64,000 nucleotides of DNA from a virus (IMGVR_UViG_3300043411_000942:168938-232937), one strand, 5' to 3'; shown: positions 42,600-51,361, counted from the first letter of the stretch. Notes: a model not told the origin generated them from the sequence alone. Made by a program: numbers and translations.

Positions 42600-44366
42600 A
42601 TGACTCGAAGTGCAAGCACTCACAAAGAAGCTGGGATCATCGTTTACCTTCAGGAGGAGTTGACCGACGCAAGAATGCGTTGCGACCAACTGAAGAAGTT
42701 CGTTGATCGGGCTGTACGTCACATATCCGACTCCCCTCAGAAAGATCACTTCTATGAGGTGGCAGGGGATCTCATCTACGGGATTCCGGATGCTCTGTTC
42801 CGGCTAGATAAGGCTCTTGACGCTACGGCTCTTGCTGCGGCTAGGCTGGACTATGAAGAGCTGAAGCAGAGCCTTAAGCCAGAGAAGGTAGAGCTACTGG
42901 AAGAAGTTCTTAAGGGCGTTAGGGTGAGACACCTTGACCGACGCGCCCCATCTGCCATTAAACCGAGTCCAGAAGGCCTAGCCTTCCCCCAGGAGAAAAC
43001 TGCTATGTTCAAGGCTGCGTCCAAAAATCGTGTTGCTGAGGCTCTTTACCGTATCGCTTCTGGAGTGGAGGCGGCAAGCCTATCTCCAGTGGACGCTACC
43101 ATGAGGCTACATCGAGTCCTCATGGCTCTAGCTCAGACTCCAAGTCGAGCTGTTCAAGCCATGGGTCCTATCCAGGCAGACTCTCGTGAGAAGGTCATGG
43201 AGGGGTTCAAGGGAGCCAACCCAGACCTCACGGATGAGCAGCTTGAGGAGATCGCTGACCAGTGGGAGGCGAACAAGGACGTCGTAAAGGATAAGCAAGC
43301 TGCTGGTGAAGAAGGCAAGGCCTTCAAAGAGTTGCTAATGGGGCATAAGGCGTTAGCTCGTGCGCGCTTCTTACTTGAAGACGCGGAATATAGCGAATCG
43401 CTAGACGATATGATGGTTGATCTCGATAAAGCCCAAATGTTGGTTGCTAAGTGTCTAGATCGACTCAAGAGTGGTAAGACAGCTCACTCTAACAAGTCAG
43501 CTGCTGGTCTCAGGTCAGCAGCAATATCTGAGCAGGGGCTAGTCTGGGACGCAGAAGACTTAGTTGCATCCTCGGATATTCAAATCCGTAAGTTGCAAAT
43601 CTTTACCCGTGAGTGCAAAGGGAGGGCAGATCTTGCTACCCCTTTGAAGTACGTTATGAAGTGGCTGGTGGATGCAGACGCCTCACTCAGAGGCATTGAA
43701 CATACACTCAAGAGTGGTAAGAAGACAGCCCGCTACGAAGAAGCTGGTCTCAGGTCAGCAGCAATATCTGAGCAGGGGCTAGTCTGGGACGCAGAAGACT
43801 TAGTTGCATCCTCGGATATTCAAATCCGTAAGTTGCAAATCTTTACCCGTGAGTGCAAAGGGAGGGCAGATCTTGCTACCCCTTTGAAGTACGTTATGAA
43901 GTGGCTGGTGGATGCAGACGCCTCACTCAGAGGCATTGAACATACACTCAAGAGTGGTAAGAAGACAGCCCGCTACGAAGAAGGTAAGTCCGCAGACCCC
44001 ACTCAGAACATGTCTGAGGAAGACGCTGCGGAGTGGAAGAAGCAGACTGAAGAGAACAAGGACAACTTCAAGTCCGCTGCTGGTAAGGCCTTCCGTTACC
44101 CGGAAGGTCAGATGACGGAAGAGGACTGGGTCGACAGATACGCTGAGTCGGTGGAGGAGTACCGTGCTAGATGGACCGACCTCTTTGATCGTCGGAAGTT
44201 CAACAGCCTGGAGGGGTTTGGGGCACAGCAAAAGTACGAAGACGACCTGAAGCTCAAGGCCCAGAAACCCCGCTTCAGAGCTTGGAAGAAGGGTAAGGAG
44301 ACGTACCAGGACATCTCCAAGGCGACGTTCGAGTGGGCGAAGAAGCGAGGCATCAAGTCCGAGTAA
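42600..44366 (+). CDS. Unknown helical protein with an exact internal duplication
   Basis: The 588-aa protein is mostly helical. Residues about 302-381 and 382-461 are identical 80-residue units (starting AGLRSAAISEQGLVWDAEDL, ending GKKTARYEE), encoded by an exact 240-bp tandem repeat. A related, diverged unit (LLMGHKALARARFLLEDAEY...MVAKCLDRLKSGKTA) precedes them. So the protein grows by repeat addition. The C-terminal 120 residues are charged (MTEEDWVDRYAESVEEYRARW). No family recognised; its place in the structural region suggests a virion protein. Confidence 0.7.
   Translation: MTRSASTHKEAGIIVYLQEELTDARMRCDQLKKFVDRAVRHISDSPQKDHFYEVAGDLIYGIPDALFRLDKALDATALAAARLDYEELKQSLKPEKVELLEEVLKGVRVRHLDRRAPSAIKPSPEGLAFPQEKTAMFKAASKNRVAEALYRIASGVEAASLSPVDATMRLHRVLMALAQTPSRAVQAMGPIQADSREKVMEGFKGANPDLTDEQLEEIADQWEANKDVVKDKQAAGEEGKAFKELLMGHKALARARFLLEDAEYSESLDDMMVDLDKAQMLVAKCLDRLKSGKTAHSNKSAAGLRSAAISEQGLVWDAEDLVASSDIQIRKLQIFTRECKGRADLATPLKYVMKWLVDADASLRGIEHTLKSGKKTARYEEAGLRSAAISEQGLVWDAEDLVASSDIQIRKLQIFTRECKGRADLATPLKYVMKWLVDADASLRGIEHTLKSGKKTARYEEGKSADPTQNMSEEDAAEWKKQTEENKDNFKSAAGKAFRYPEGQMTEEDWVDRYAESVEEYRARWTDLFDRRKFNSLEGFGAQQKYEDDLKLKAQKPRFRAWKKGKETYQDISKATFEWAKKRGIKSE
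43503..43982 (+). repeat. Exact 240-bp tandem direct repeat
   Basis: 43503-43742 and 43743-43982 are identical over 240 bases and in frame (80 codons each). Not even a synonymous difference is present, so the duplication is very recent or maintained. Confidence 0.97.
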
Positions 44367-44374
44367 GTCCATCG

Positions 44375-45163
44375 ATGAGCCTTTTTGCCGAGTCCAAACT
44401 CCCTGAGGGAGACCCAGCGGGTAGAGGGGTGTCTTTGGATCCTGGGATCCCAGGCACCTCCACCTTTGCTAAACCCTCAGGGGAGCCTCCCAGAGGTCAG
44501 GGGGTTGAGGACTCGTCCATCTATCGAGTGGATGATGTAGACAGTCTACTGAAAAGCCAGACGACTCCAGACTCCACTGACCTTCAAAATCTACGGCCTT
44601 CGTATGCGACACCAGGTCCCGTAGATAGCCCTAAAACAAGGTACCCGAATCGAGATGGCATCCCAAACGCTCACAATGCGGGTTTGGTGTCGTCCGTAGT
44701 CCAACTCTGGTTACTTAAGTCAGCACGGGAGGTTCAAGTCGACCTTACTCTTCCCAGTAGGGTAGCTGCGACCATCGCTGAGATTGAGACGGGGTTGAAC
44801 CCTAAGACTCAGATGAAAGCCAAGTCTTGCTCCTCTACTTTGAAGAGAGCTGACATAGCTAATTTGAGATGGATTTTTTCGGTGGATTGTGGGAATGGTC
44901 CTAGACTTGTTAGGCTGAAGGCTGTACGAAGCGGTAAGGTTGTAGCTCTTACGAAGATGGGTCTATTCTTCTCTTGTTCCTGTCCAGGATGGCAGTGGTT
45001 AGGCCCAGAGTACCATGCAAAAGGGGAGAGCTACATTGACGGTAAGCCGAGAGGTACAGCGTCCCCCCCAAACATCAAAGATCCTACCCGCGTGAATAGA
45101 GTCTGTAAGCATGTAGCGGCAGTTCTCTCCCAAGTGCGAGCTTGGCAGATACCAAACAAATGA
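44375..45163 (+). CDS. SWIM-type zinc-finger protein
   Basis: From ATG 44375 the protein has 262 aa (the frame is open to a GTG at 44333 inside the previous gene). The N-terminal 100 residues are Pro/Ser/Asp-rich. The C-terminal half holds CSCPGW...VCKHVAAVL, a CxC-x(n)-CxH pattern of SWIM zinc fingers, with an unusually long loop of about 45 residues. SWIM domains bind DNA or proteins. A WIFSVDCG...RLVRLKAVRSGKVVAL beta region precedes it. Function in the phage is unknown. Confidence 0.65.
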   Translation: MSLFAESKLPEGDPAGRGVSLDPGIPGTSTFAKPSGEPPRGQGVEDSSIYRVDDVDSLLKSQTTPDSTDLQNLRPSYATPGPVDSPKTRYPNRDGIPNAHNAGLVSSVVQLWLLKSAREVQVDLTLPSRVAATIAEIETGLNPKTQMKAKSCSSTLKRADIANLRWIFSVDCGNGPRLVRLKAVRSGKVVALTKMGLFFSCSCPGWQWLGPEYHAKGESYIDGKPRGTASPPNIKDPTRVNRVCKHVAAVLSQVRAWQIPNK

Positions 45164-45177
45164 GATGAGGTTAGACC

Positions 45178-45588
45178 GTGCCAACGTATTCAATTGAGTG
45201 TCATGAGTGTGGGACCGTACGGGAGCAAAGACTTTCCTACTCAGAGTACGACTCTGTACGAGGGGGGAGTAAGAGCCTTACCTGTGACAAGTGTGAACTA
45301 CCGGTTCACATTGGATTCCATCCTGGAGCCATAGGCTTCATTCTGAAGGAGGGGGAGTCCGGTGGTTGGGCGAGTAAGTCCATTCGGGAGAATGCTTACC
45401 GTACCAAGCGTAGAGCTGTTATGGCTCAGAAGGAAGCTGACCACGTTTTCAAGAACTCTCTTCAGGCAAACTACGATGGAGCTGAAACTGGCTCTTGGAG
45501 AGAGGCTCAAGAGTTGGCTCGAAAAGAAAAAGGTGACGTTGCTGCTGCCACCTATAACCCTCTTGTACAGAAGGAACAGATGACATGA
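45178..45588 (+). CDS. FmdB-like zinc-ribbon protein
   Basis: The GTG at 45178 gives 136 aa beginning MPTYSIECHECGTVREQRLS, the FmdB-type zinc ribbon, with the second Cys pair CDKC about 30 residues later. The C-terminal 70 residues are charged and helical. FmdB-type ribbons are common in phages and bacteria and have no firm function. A second, smaller one lies at 56855. Its stop overlaps the next start by 4 bases. Confidence 0.7.
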   Translation: MPTYSIECHECGTVREQRLSYSEYDSVRGGSKSLTCDKCELPVHIGFHPGAIGFILKEGESGGWASKSIRENAYRTKRRAVMAQKEADHVFKNSLQANYDGAETGSWREAQELARKEKGDVAAATYNPLVQKEQMT

Positions 45589-46604
45589 GTGCTCCACGAT
45601 TGTTTTCTGTTCTCAGGCGTAAGGCAGGTCTAATCGACCTAATTACCCCTATTCTACCTCCGTCAAGTCTGGTTGAGCAGTATCGGATTAAGACCGATAT
45701 CAACCCAGCAGGGGCCTTCGTGACTAGGGTAGTTACAGCCCCTAGAACGGGGATGGTAGATCCTGACGTAGCTGGAGGGCAGCATGTGATTCAACCGGGC
45801 GAGAACGTTCGGATGATCTTCAAGCCTTCCAACTTTGCGTTGTCGGACAATGCCGTCTGGGTAAAGTTGGTCTACCTAGATAGTGCAGGGTTGGAGTTGT
45901 CTACCCCCGCCCCTAGTGCGCCAACTTTGATTCTCCCTCCTGTTGGAGGCCCTGAGATGGCCGGGTTTACGGTCTCTGTACCCAACCGAGCAAGCCTTGC
46001 TACAGCTCTTCGTCTCGACCTACCTAGAGCGATGGAGAATGTCAGGCTCCTGAACCTGGACACGGGAGTGGCTATCTGGGTAGCGTTCAATGAGGGCGGA
46101 CCTGAGGTAAAGATCCCATTCGGAAAAGAGCTTGTAGGGTTCCAGGGTACGGTATCCTCGCTATTTGTCAGAGGGGCTGGAGCAGCCGATGTTGCCGCTG
46201 TAGGGTCGTTGACTCTTGCTGCAAATGTGGTTGCAACGAACACGGTCACCATTGGCAGTAAGGTCTACACTTTTGTAAGCCCTATGGTGAACGTCGATGG
46301 GAACGTACTCATTGGAGCTACGGCTTCGGATTCCATTGACAACTTGATTGCAGCGATCAATCTAACCCCGTCTGGAGCTGGTACTCTCTACGCAGCAGCA
46401 ACAACATTGAATACCTCGGTTGTAGCCGCTGTAGCCCCTGGGGATGTAATGGGCGTCACTGCTTTGGTGGCAGGAGTAGCGGGTAACTCCATTGCAACTA
46501 CAGCTACAGGTGGTATCGCAACCTGGGGGGCGGCTACACTTGCGAGTGGAGCTGGAACCCCTGTAGACCTATCAGTAACATTTACTTCGGCCTTCCCACG
46601 ATGA
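45585..46604 (+). CDS. Putative tail or neck structural protein with phage beta domain
   Basis: The 339-aa protein has an N-terminal beta-rich half with an Ig-like part (QPGENVRMIFKPSNFALSDNAVWVKLVYLDSAG). A C-terminal domain (about 205-325) begins GSLTLAANVVATNTVTIGSKVYTFVS and ends GDVMGVTALVAGVAGNSIATT. That second domain occurs widely in phage tail and decoration proteins. No enzyme motif seen. ATG overlaps the previous stop (ATGA). Confidence 0.6.
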   Translation: MSAPRLFSVLRRKAGLIDLITPILPPSSLVEQYRIKTDINPAGAFVTRVVTAPRTGMVDPDVAGGQHVIQPGENVRMIFKPSNFALSDNAVWVKLVYLDSAGLELSTPAPSAPTLILPPVGGPEMAGFTVSVPNRASLATALRLDLPRAMENVRLLNLDTGVAIWVAFNEGGPEVKIPFGKELVGFQGTVSSLFVRGAGAADVAAVGSLTLAANVVATNTVTIGSKVYTFVSPMVNVDGNVLIGATASDSIDNLIAAINLTPSGAGTLYAAATTLNTSVVAAVAPGDVMGVTALVAGVAGNSIATTATGGIATWGAATLASGAGTPVDLSVTFTSAFPR

Positions 46605-46637
46605 AGGTAGTCGTCCTTCGTACGTTTTCTTTTTATG

Positions 46638-46665
46638 AAACGGGTTGTGTAACCCTTCCCCGTTT
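46638..46665 (+). promoter_or_regulatory. Alternative hairpins ahead of 46678 gene
   Basis: AAACGGG (46638-46644) can pair with CCCGTTT (46659-46665), or its GGGTT can pair instead with the inner AACCC; the two structures exclude each other. The AGGAG ribosome site follows at once. This could be a weak terminator or translation control element. Confidence 0.3.
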
Positions 46666-46677
46666 AGGAGTGACCAA

Positions 46678-47307
46678 ATGCTGAGGCTTACCCACACTCA
46701 AGTTGCACAAGGTGCCCACTATATTCCGGACATTGATGACGGCCTACCCCGTAAGACTGCGGGTCGTGGGATTGGGGCCCCAAAGAGATTTGACCGTGAT
46801 GGCAGCTCGCCAGGTGGCGCTGATCGTAGCGTCAAGCCAGGGGCTAACTTCGACAAGCAAAAGTGCTATGTCCCTAGGGTCAAGGCCGGGGAAGTAACCA
46901 TTGCTGGGTACATTGACATCGCTGAGAGCGATGCAGTGTTGCTCTCTCAGGCGAGGGGTACAATCAACGGACTCCGTGTGGCTAACCACATCACCGTGAC
47001 TTCCTTCCTAGCTACAGACCTTGCGGCCCCTGTCCTCACGCTAGCAGATAAGGACACCCCAGGAGCTGGAGATCTTCGTATCACTGGAACTGGGCTAACC
47101 TCACTAGCTCCGGACATCACGACGGTCATCCTTACAGGTACCGCAGCCATTACGCTCACCCAGTCTCAAATCACTACCGGAGGTGGCTCGATCAGTGCTA
47201 CCCAGATCAACATTCCGGCAGCGTTGATTCCTGGTGTTGCTCTGACCACAACCTCTGCTCAGATTCGTGCAGACGGTCAGTTGTCGGCTGTCGTAGCTCT
47301 AACATAA
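46678..47307 (+). CDS. Putative virion protein, paralogous C-terminal domain
   Basis: ATG 46678 with AGGAG 7 bases upstream gives 209 aa; the open frame reaches back to a TTG at 46645 in a hairpin region. The last 90 residues (LTLADKDTPGAGDLRITGTGL...ITLTQSQITTGGGSIS...AQIRADGQLSAVVALT) form a beta domain shared with the protein at 47701. The N-terminal part is positively charged with HYIPDIDD. Sequence is typical of head or tail decoration proteins. Confidence 0.65.
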   Translation: MLRLTHTQVAQGAHYIPDIDDGLPRKTAGRGIGAPKRFDRDGSSPGGADRSVKPGANFDKQKCYVPRVKAGEVTIAGYIDIAESDAVLLSQARGTINGLRVANHITVTSFLATDLAAPVLTLADKDTPGAGDLRITGTGLTSLAPDITTVILTGTAAITLTQSQITTGGGSISATQINIPAALIPGVALTTTSAQIRADGQLSAVVALT

Positions 47308-47313
47308 AAAGCT

Positions 47314-47676
47314 ATGAAAGCCCCTGCACTTCTCAGTCTAATCGACCAAGAAGCTGGGGCTTTCCAGCGGATCGACAACAAGTGGCGACCTCAAAACCTC
47401 TTGTTTGAATTACAGATGAAGACGTTGATGGACGATATGACTCGTAGGTTCAACTTGGTGGTTCAAGCTGAAAGTGAGTTTCAAGGTTTGGTTAGGGCTG
47501 CATTCTTTGTCAAGTCCATTCGGCAGTTGAACCTCATCCTCAAAAGAGCTAACTTCGTTCGTCGAATTAACGACCTAGCCTTTATCCAAGCTGTGTCAGA
47601 TTTCTACTCAGTGTACGGAGAAGTGCTTAGGTATCTCAAGATTGATCAGGCAAGAGGCCAATTACAGCCCATATAG
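47314..47676 (+). CDS. Unknown helical protein
   Basis: A 120-aa, largely helical protein (LLFELQMKTLMDDMTRRFNLVVQAESEFQGL; SIRQLNLILKRANFVRRI). It starts 6 bases after the previous stop and lies between two genes sharing the same beta domain. Family not recognised. Confidence 0.65.
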   Translation: MKAPALLSLIDQEAGAFQRIDNKWRPQNLLFELQMKTLMDDMTRRFNLVVQAESEFQGLVRAAFFVKSIRQLNLILKRANFVRRINDLAFIQAVSDFYSVYGEVLRYLKIDQARGQLQPI

Positions 47677-47700
47677 GGTCAAAGATTAGAGGAGTTCCAA

Positions 47701-48450
47701 ATGCGTGTTGCTGTTATCCGAGGGGATCTTTCAAAGGGTCTATACATTGCGGACGTAGACACTAGAGGTCAGTTCGCAGGTAAGAGTAATGCTCGCTCTG
47801 TTGGGCGCCCAAGTGTAGCGGACATTACGGCGTACCTAGCTGCTCAAGGACTGGCTGCAAGTGCTGCCACTTTGATTACGGCTACGGTTCCCGTGGGAGG
47901 TCCAGTTAACGTATCTTCTGCTACGATTACTGGCGTAGCTGGGCTTGGAGGAGCTTCTGCTGCTCAAGTCCTAGCTCTACAGGATTTGCTAGCGCCTTAC
48001 TTCGTTGAGACAGATGCCGTAAAGAAGAGCTTCCTGTACGGAAACCTTGCGGGCTTTAGGTCGGCTTCGTTTAATCCTGACCCTCGACGCGAGCCAGCTC
48101 TCTCTTCGAGTGCTGCGATTTCTTGTGTGCAGGACGACGGGTCTACTGCATTTAACCCACTCCCTCCGGTAGTTACAACTGCGGACAAGGACACTCCAGG
48201 AGCTGGAGACCTTCGTATTTCAGGTACGGGTCTTCTTCCTTACGGTCTCTACTCGTACACCGTAATTCTAGAGGGCGTGCTCACAAAGAAGTTGACTCAG
48301 GCGCAAATCCTTGCTGGGGGCGGCTCTATCAATGCAGGTGGGACTCAAATCGACATCCCAGCAGCGTTGGTCCCAGGGGCAACTCTGACGACCACTACGG
48401 CTAGGGTCCAAGTGAACGACATGCTGTCCGCAGCTGTCGCCCTTACCTGA
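47701..48450 (+). CDS. Putative virion protein, paralogous C-terminal domain
   Basis: The 249-aa protein ends in the same beta domain as the protein at 46678 (TTADKDTPGAGDLRISGTGL...KLTQAQILAGGGSINAGG...VQVNDMLSAAVALT). Its N-terminal 130 residues are different: an opening MRVAVIRGDLSKGLYIADVDTRGQF strand, then Ala/Gly-rich repeats. The GAGGAG-like site before the ATG is good. It is probably a structural protein that shares a docking domain with its paralog. Confidence 0.65.
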   Translation: MRVAVIRGDLSKGLYIADVDTRGQFAGKSNARSVGRPSVADITAYLAAQGLAASAATLITATVPVGGPVNVSSATITGVAGLGGASAAQVLALQDLLAPYFVETDAVKKSFLYGNLAGFRSASFNPDPRREPALSSSAAISCVQDDGSTAFNPLPPVVTTADKDTPGAGDLRISGTGLLPYGLYSYTVILEGVLTKKLTQAQILAGGGSINAGGTQIDIPAALVPGATLTTTTARVQVNDMLSAAVALT

Positions 48451-48458
48451 GAGAGAGA

Positions 48459-48740
48459 ATGGACCCTCTAATTTGGAAAACTGCGGATGCTCAGAAAGTG
48501 GTCGCTGACCAGTGGCGAGACGCTTTACGTAAGTTACAGGTTAGACTACTAGCTGCGGAGGCTGAAGCAAAGTCCCTTTCGGATATGATGCGAGGCTCTT
48601 TGGACATGGGGGACGTTCTCTCGAAGAGGGTGTTACCCCCAAATGCCGTAAAGCAGGTATCTGATATCTGGAAGCAGACTTCGGACTTGAGTAATCAGGT
48701 CCAAGAAATTTCAAAAAAGCTAATAGCTGTACGGGGTTAG
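48459..48740 (+). CDS. Unknown small helical protein
   Basis: A 93-aa protein of two long helices (DQWRDALRKLQVRLLAAEAEAKSLSDMMRG and VKQVSDIWKQTSDLSNQVQEISKKLI) with a short Pro loop. Its stop codon lies inside the following hairpin stem. GAGAGAGA precedes the ATG. Family not recognised. Confidence 0.65.
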   Translation: MDPLIWKTADAQKVVADQWRDALRKLQVRLLAAEAEAKSLSDMMRGSLDMGDVLSKRVLPPNAVKQVSDIWKQTSDLSNQVQEISKKLIAVRG

Positions 48741-48758
48741 GGTCATTCCCCTAACCCC
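48733..48758 (+). terminator. Short terminator hairpin overlapping a stop codon
   Basis: GGGGTTAGGG (48733-48742) pairs perfectly with 48749-48758 across a 6-nt loop, followed by TTCT. The TAG of the upstream gene is inside the left arm. Confidence 0.7.
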
Positions 48759-48797
48759 TTCTAGATGTAGAAACCGATGGATAGAGAGGTGGAGCAA

Positions 48798-49049
48798 ATG
48801 TCAAATACATTGAAAGAACGAGCGCCGTTTAGGACCCCAGACCTGTACTTTGCAGCTTACTTGCAGACAGCAGGCGTTACGATGCTGAAGTCTGAACGGG
48901 AGAACTCTCGGGTGTTCTTTGTGTTCAGTACCGAGGTTGCAGACATTGAAGAGCTGAAAACAGGTTGGTTCAACAGCACTGCAAAGATTCCAGCAATGAC
49001 GTTTGCGAACAATATCAAGTCGTTGAAGTCTGTATGTCACATGACCTAG
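48798..49049 (+). CDS. DUF5659-like small protein
   Basis: ATG 48798 has GTGGAG just upstream and gives 83 aa; an in-frame ATG at 48777 would add 7. The sequence FRTPDLYFAAYLQTAGVTML, then SRVFFVFSTEVADIEELKTGWF and FANNIKSLK, matches the DUF5659 pattern seen in phages. Function unknown. Confidence 0.6.
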   Translation: MSNTLKERAPFRTPDLYFAAYLQTAGVTMLKSERENSRVFFVFSTEVADIEELKTGWFNSTAKIPAMTFANNIKSLKSVCHMT

Positions 49050-49122
49050 ACTACCCCGTTCCCACCTAATCTACTGATAACCTAGTATGTGTGGTGGGAG
49101 TGACCCTTAGGAGAGCACGAAC

Positions 49123-49719
49123 ATGGCTGATCATGCGGTTGACGCAACTTTAGCGGGAGATTCCACTCAGGTGGCGGATGCGGTCATGCTATATGCTGGA
49201 GGGGCAGTAGCTGTAACTGGAGCGGCTGACCTTGTAGCTCCTAACCTACTCTGGGAACTAGGTACAACGCCTCTAGTAGGCGATGCCTCCGTGGCATCGG
49301 ACTTCATTCTTTCTCTTGCAATTGACTCCTCCTTCGGGGGTGGGGCAGACGTCACGGCCCCAAATCTACTTGCATGTATGGATGCCACCCTTACGGGTGG
49401 GGCTGACCTGACTGCCTCCTTCACAATTCTTTTGAGTGCTGCTCTACTCGCAGACGGCTCAGGTTTGACTGTTGGAGACCTACTCACTATCTATGGAGTT
49501 AGTGCGGCATTGGAAGGTGTCGCAGACTTCCCTCAGGTCGAGCTAACTCTGATGGCACACCCTGGGACAGTGGCTACTAAGCCCATTGCAAACTCGGGAG
49601 CCACTCTTCAACAATTCATTGATGCGACTGGCTCTAGTAAGGCTTCTCAGAAAACTCAGCCCGTTAGCCACCCTGTGGTCGACCCAAACCCACCCAAGAA
49701 ACCTTTTGCACCACGTTAA
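49123..49719 (+). CDS. Repeat-rich adhesin-like virion protein
   Basis: The 198-aa protein begins MADHAVDATLAGDSTQVADA and continues as about-21-residue units of the form (A/S)xLxGxADVTA. It shares this repeat with the protein at 50270 and, more loosely, 39484. A Pro-rich tail ends it. The repeats look like a beta-solenoid or fibre segment. AGGAG lies 10 bases before the ATG. Confidence 0.6.
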   Translation: MADHAVDATLAGDSTQVADAVMLYAGGAVAVTGAADLVAPNLLWELGTTPLVGDASVASDFILSLAIDSSFGGGADVTAPNLLACMDATLTGGADLTASFTILLSAALLADGSGLTVGDLLTIYGVSAALEGVADFPQVELTLMAHPGTVATKPIANSGATLQQFIDATGSSKASQKTQPVSHPVVDPNPPKKPFAPR

Positions 49720-49732
49720 GTAGGAGAAAACA

Positions 49733-50131
49733 ATGACTGCTAAGACTGACTATTTGGAGCTTCGTGTTCTTGACCGTGTTCTAAAGAACAACGCTCAATT
49801 CGTGTACTCTTTCCCAGCAACTGTGTATGCTTCGCTACACACTGCTGACCCAACAGATACTGGCTCTCTAGCAGCGGAAGCTGCTGGTGGCTCGTATGCC
49901 CGCGTTGCAATCAGCTGGGGTACCATCGCTTCGGGTTCGGTCGCGAACTCGTCCGCGATCACCTTCCCAGTTGCAACGGGAGCCTGGGGTACGATCACCC
50001 ACGTTGGTATCTGCGATGCGTTGACCACGGGTAACATGCTCTACAAGGGAGCCCTTGGTACCTCTAAGGTCGTTGGTAACGGCGACCAGGTCAGTTTCGC
50101 AATCGGAGCGCTAACTGTCTCTGAGGGGTGA
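49733..50131 (+). CDS. Phage decoration/tail-fibre-type structural protein
   Basis: The 132-aa protein has the common phage pattern YLELRVLDRVLKNN, PATVYASLHTADPTDTG, GGSYARVAISWGTIA, NSSAITFPVATGAWGTITHVGICDA, MLYKGALG. Members are small structural proteins of heads or tail fibres. It has a TAGGAGAAAACA ribosome site, uses C-rich codons like the capsid gene and is followed by a very strong terminator, so expression is probably high. Confidence 0.7.
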   Translation: MTAKTDYLELRVLDRVLKNNAQFVYSFPATVYASLHTADPTDTGSLAAEAAGGSYARVAISWGTIASGSVANSSAITFPVATGAWGTITHVGICDALTTGNMLYKGALGTSKVVGNGDQVSFAIGALTVSEG

Positions 50132-50149
50132 TTCTACCCTTTGGTTAGC

Positions 50150-50201
50150 ACCAAAAGCAGGAAACCATTCTGGGAAACCGGGATGGTTTTTTGCTTTTGG
50201 T
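50150..50201 (+). terminator. Very long terminator hairpin
   Basis: A continuous 24-bp stem, with a few G-U pairs (50150-50173 with 50178-50201), closes on a GAAA tetraloop. Its T-rich right arm provides an internal U tract for plus-strand termination. Confidence 0.85.
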
Positions 50202-50269
50202 ACCACCCATTAAACGTCTTATTCTTTCTGGTAGATGTCGGGTTGTTCGAGCTACTTCGGAGGTAACTA

Positions 50270-51355
50270 GTGGTTGATCATGCTGTCGATGCGAGCCTTC
50301 TTGGGGATGCTTCGGTAACCTCTGAGGCAGTTGCCATTTACGCCCTAGCCTCCTCCCCTACAGGGGATGCTACTCTTGGGGTAGTAGACCCTACTATTCA
50401 ATGGGCACTTGGGTCATCTCTTGCAGGAGATGCTACTCTTGGAGTAGTAGACCCTACCGTACAGTGGGCGCTTAATGCCTCCTTAGATGGAAGTGCTGAC
50501 GTTCTGATCATTCAGAATTTCCATGCAGTAGATGCTACACTTAGCGGGGATGCCGCACTAACAGCTAGCCTTACTGCTCAATGGGCGTTGGGTACATTGT
50601 CCCTCGATGCCGGAGCCACCCTTGGTGTAGTGGACCCTACAATCCAATGGGCGGTCGCAGCGACCCTTCTTGCAGATGGCACACTAGGGGTTGTAGACCC
50701 TACCCTACAAGGCGCCTTGGCCGCTACTCTATCGGGAGACGCCACCGTAACCTCTGATCTTGCCGGACAGTATCCGCTTGTCGTAACGTTCGCTGGGTCT
50801 GGGGACTTTGTTGCGACAATCCTACAGAACCCACTATTCGCAAGCCTAGATGCGTCTGCGGACCTGACAGCAGTACCTACCATGGTACTCTCCCCTTCGG
50901 CAATCCTGATTGGAGATGCATCGGTCACCTCCGCCCTGAACGTTTTCGTGGGTCCGGTTACAGCTCTGCGCTACGGGGTCCCAAGTAGGCGAGCTGAGGC
51001 GTCCAAGGTAGTCTTCGATCAACTAGACTTGTTCCTTGCAGACGGTAAGACTAGGGCCCAAGATGTTCCTGTCTCAGCTCTCTACCTCAGAGTCTACGTC
51101 AATGGTACACAGGCTGACTGGCCCTTGGTGTCAGGGGCTGGAGTCACGGATGTGCAGATCGCTGCGGGTAAGGTCTACTGGACGGAGTTCTCTACCGGGT
51201 TCTACAGTGTTCGATTCTTCCCCAACCAGATCGGTATCTGGCGGGTAATCCTGACCTACCCAATCTACGACCAAGCTGTATCGCTAAGCTATGATGTGGT
51301 ACCTCAAGTTGGGTTCCCAGGTGGTCTAGGTCTAAGGTCTTCTTTCATAGGTTGA
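50270..51355 (+). CDS. Adhesin-like protein with 21-residue repeats
   Basis: The GTG at 50270 gives 361 aa. The N-terminal 230 residues contain about ten units of 21 residues, the best of them reading GDATLGVVDPT(I/V)QWALxxSL. The C-terminal 120 residues form a different beta domain (ALRYGVPSRRAEASKVVFDQLDLF, then FYSVRFFPNQIGIWRVILTYPI), which looks Ig-like. At the DNA level adjacent units are 63 bp apart and nearly identical, so slippage could change repeat number. It is related to the protein at 49123. Confidence 0.65.
   Translation: MVDHAVDASLLGDASVTSEAVAIYALASSPTGDATLGVVDPTIQWALGSSLAGDATLGVVDPTVQWALNASLDGSADVLIIQNFHAVDATLSGDAALTASLTAQWALGTLSLDAGATLGVVDPTIQWAVAATLLADGTLGVVDPTLQGALAATLSGDATVTSDLAGQYPLVVTFAGSGDFVATILQNPLFASLDASADLTAVPTMVLSPSAILIGDASVTSALNVFVGPVTALRYGVPSRRAEASKVVFDQLDLFLADGKTRAQDVPVSALYLRVYVNGTQADWPLVSGAGVTDVQIAAGKVYWTEFSTGFYSVRFFPNQIGIWRVILTYPIYDQAVSLSYDVVPQVGFPGGLGLRSSFIG
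50363..50488 (+). repeat. 63-bp repeat units in the adhesin-like gene
   Basis: Two adjacent 63-bp units start GGGGATGCTACTCTTGG (50363) and GGAGATGCTACTCTTGG (50426) and differ at few positions. More diverged units follow around 50612 and 50678. Confidence 0.8.
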
Positions 51356-51361
51356 GGGGAA

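Noticed and set aside
42521-42706. Plus-strand 61-aa ORF
   Set aside because: It overlaps a terminator hairpin and the start of the 588-aa gene in another frame.
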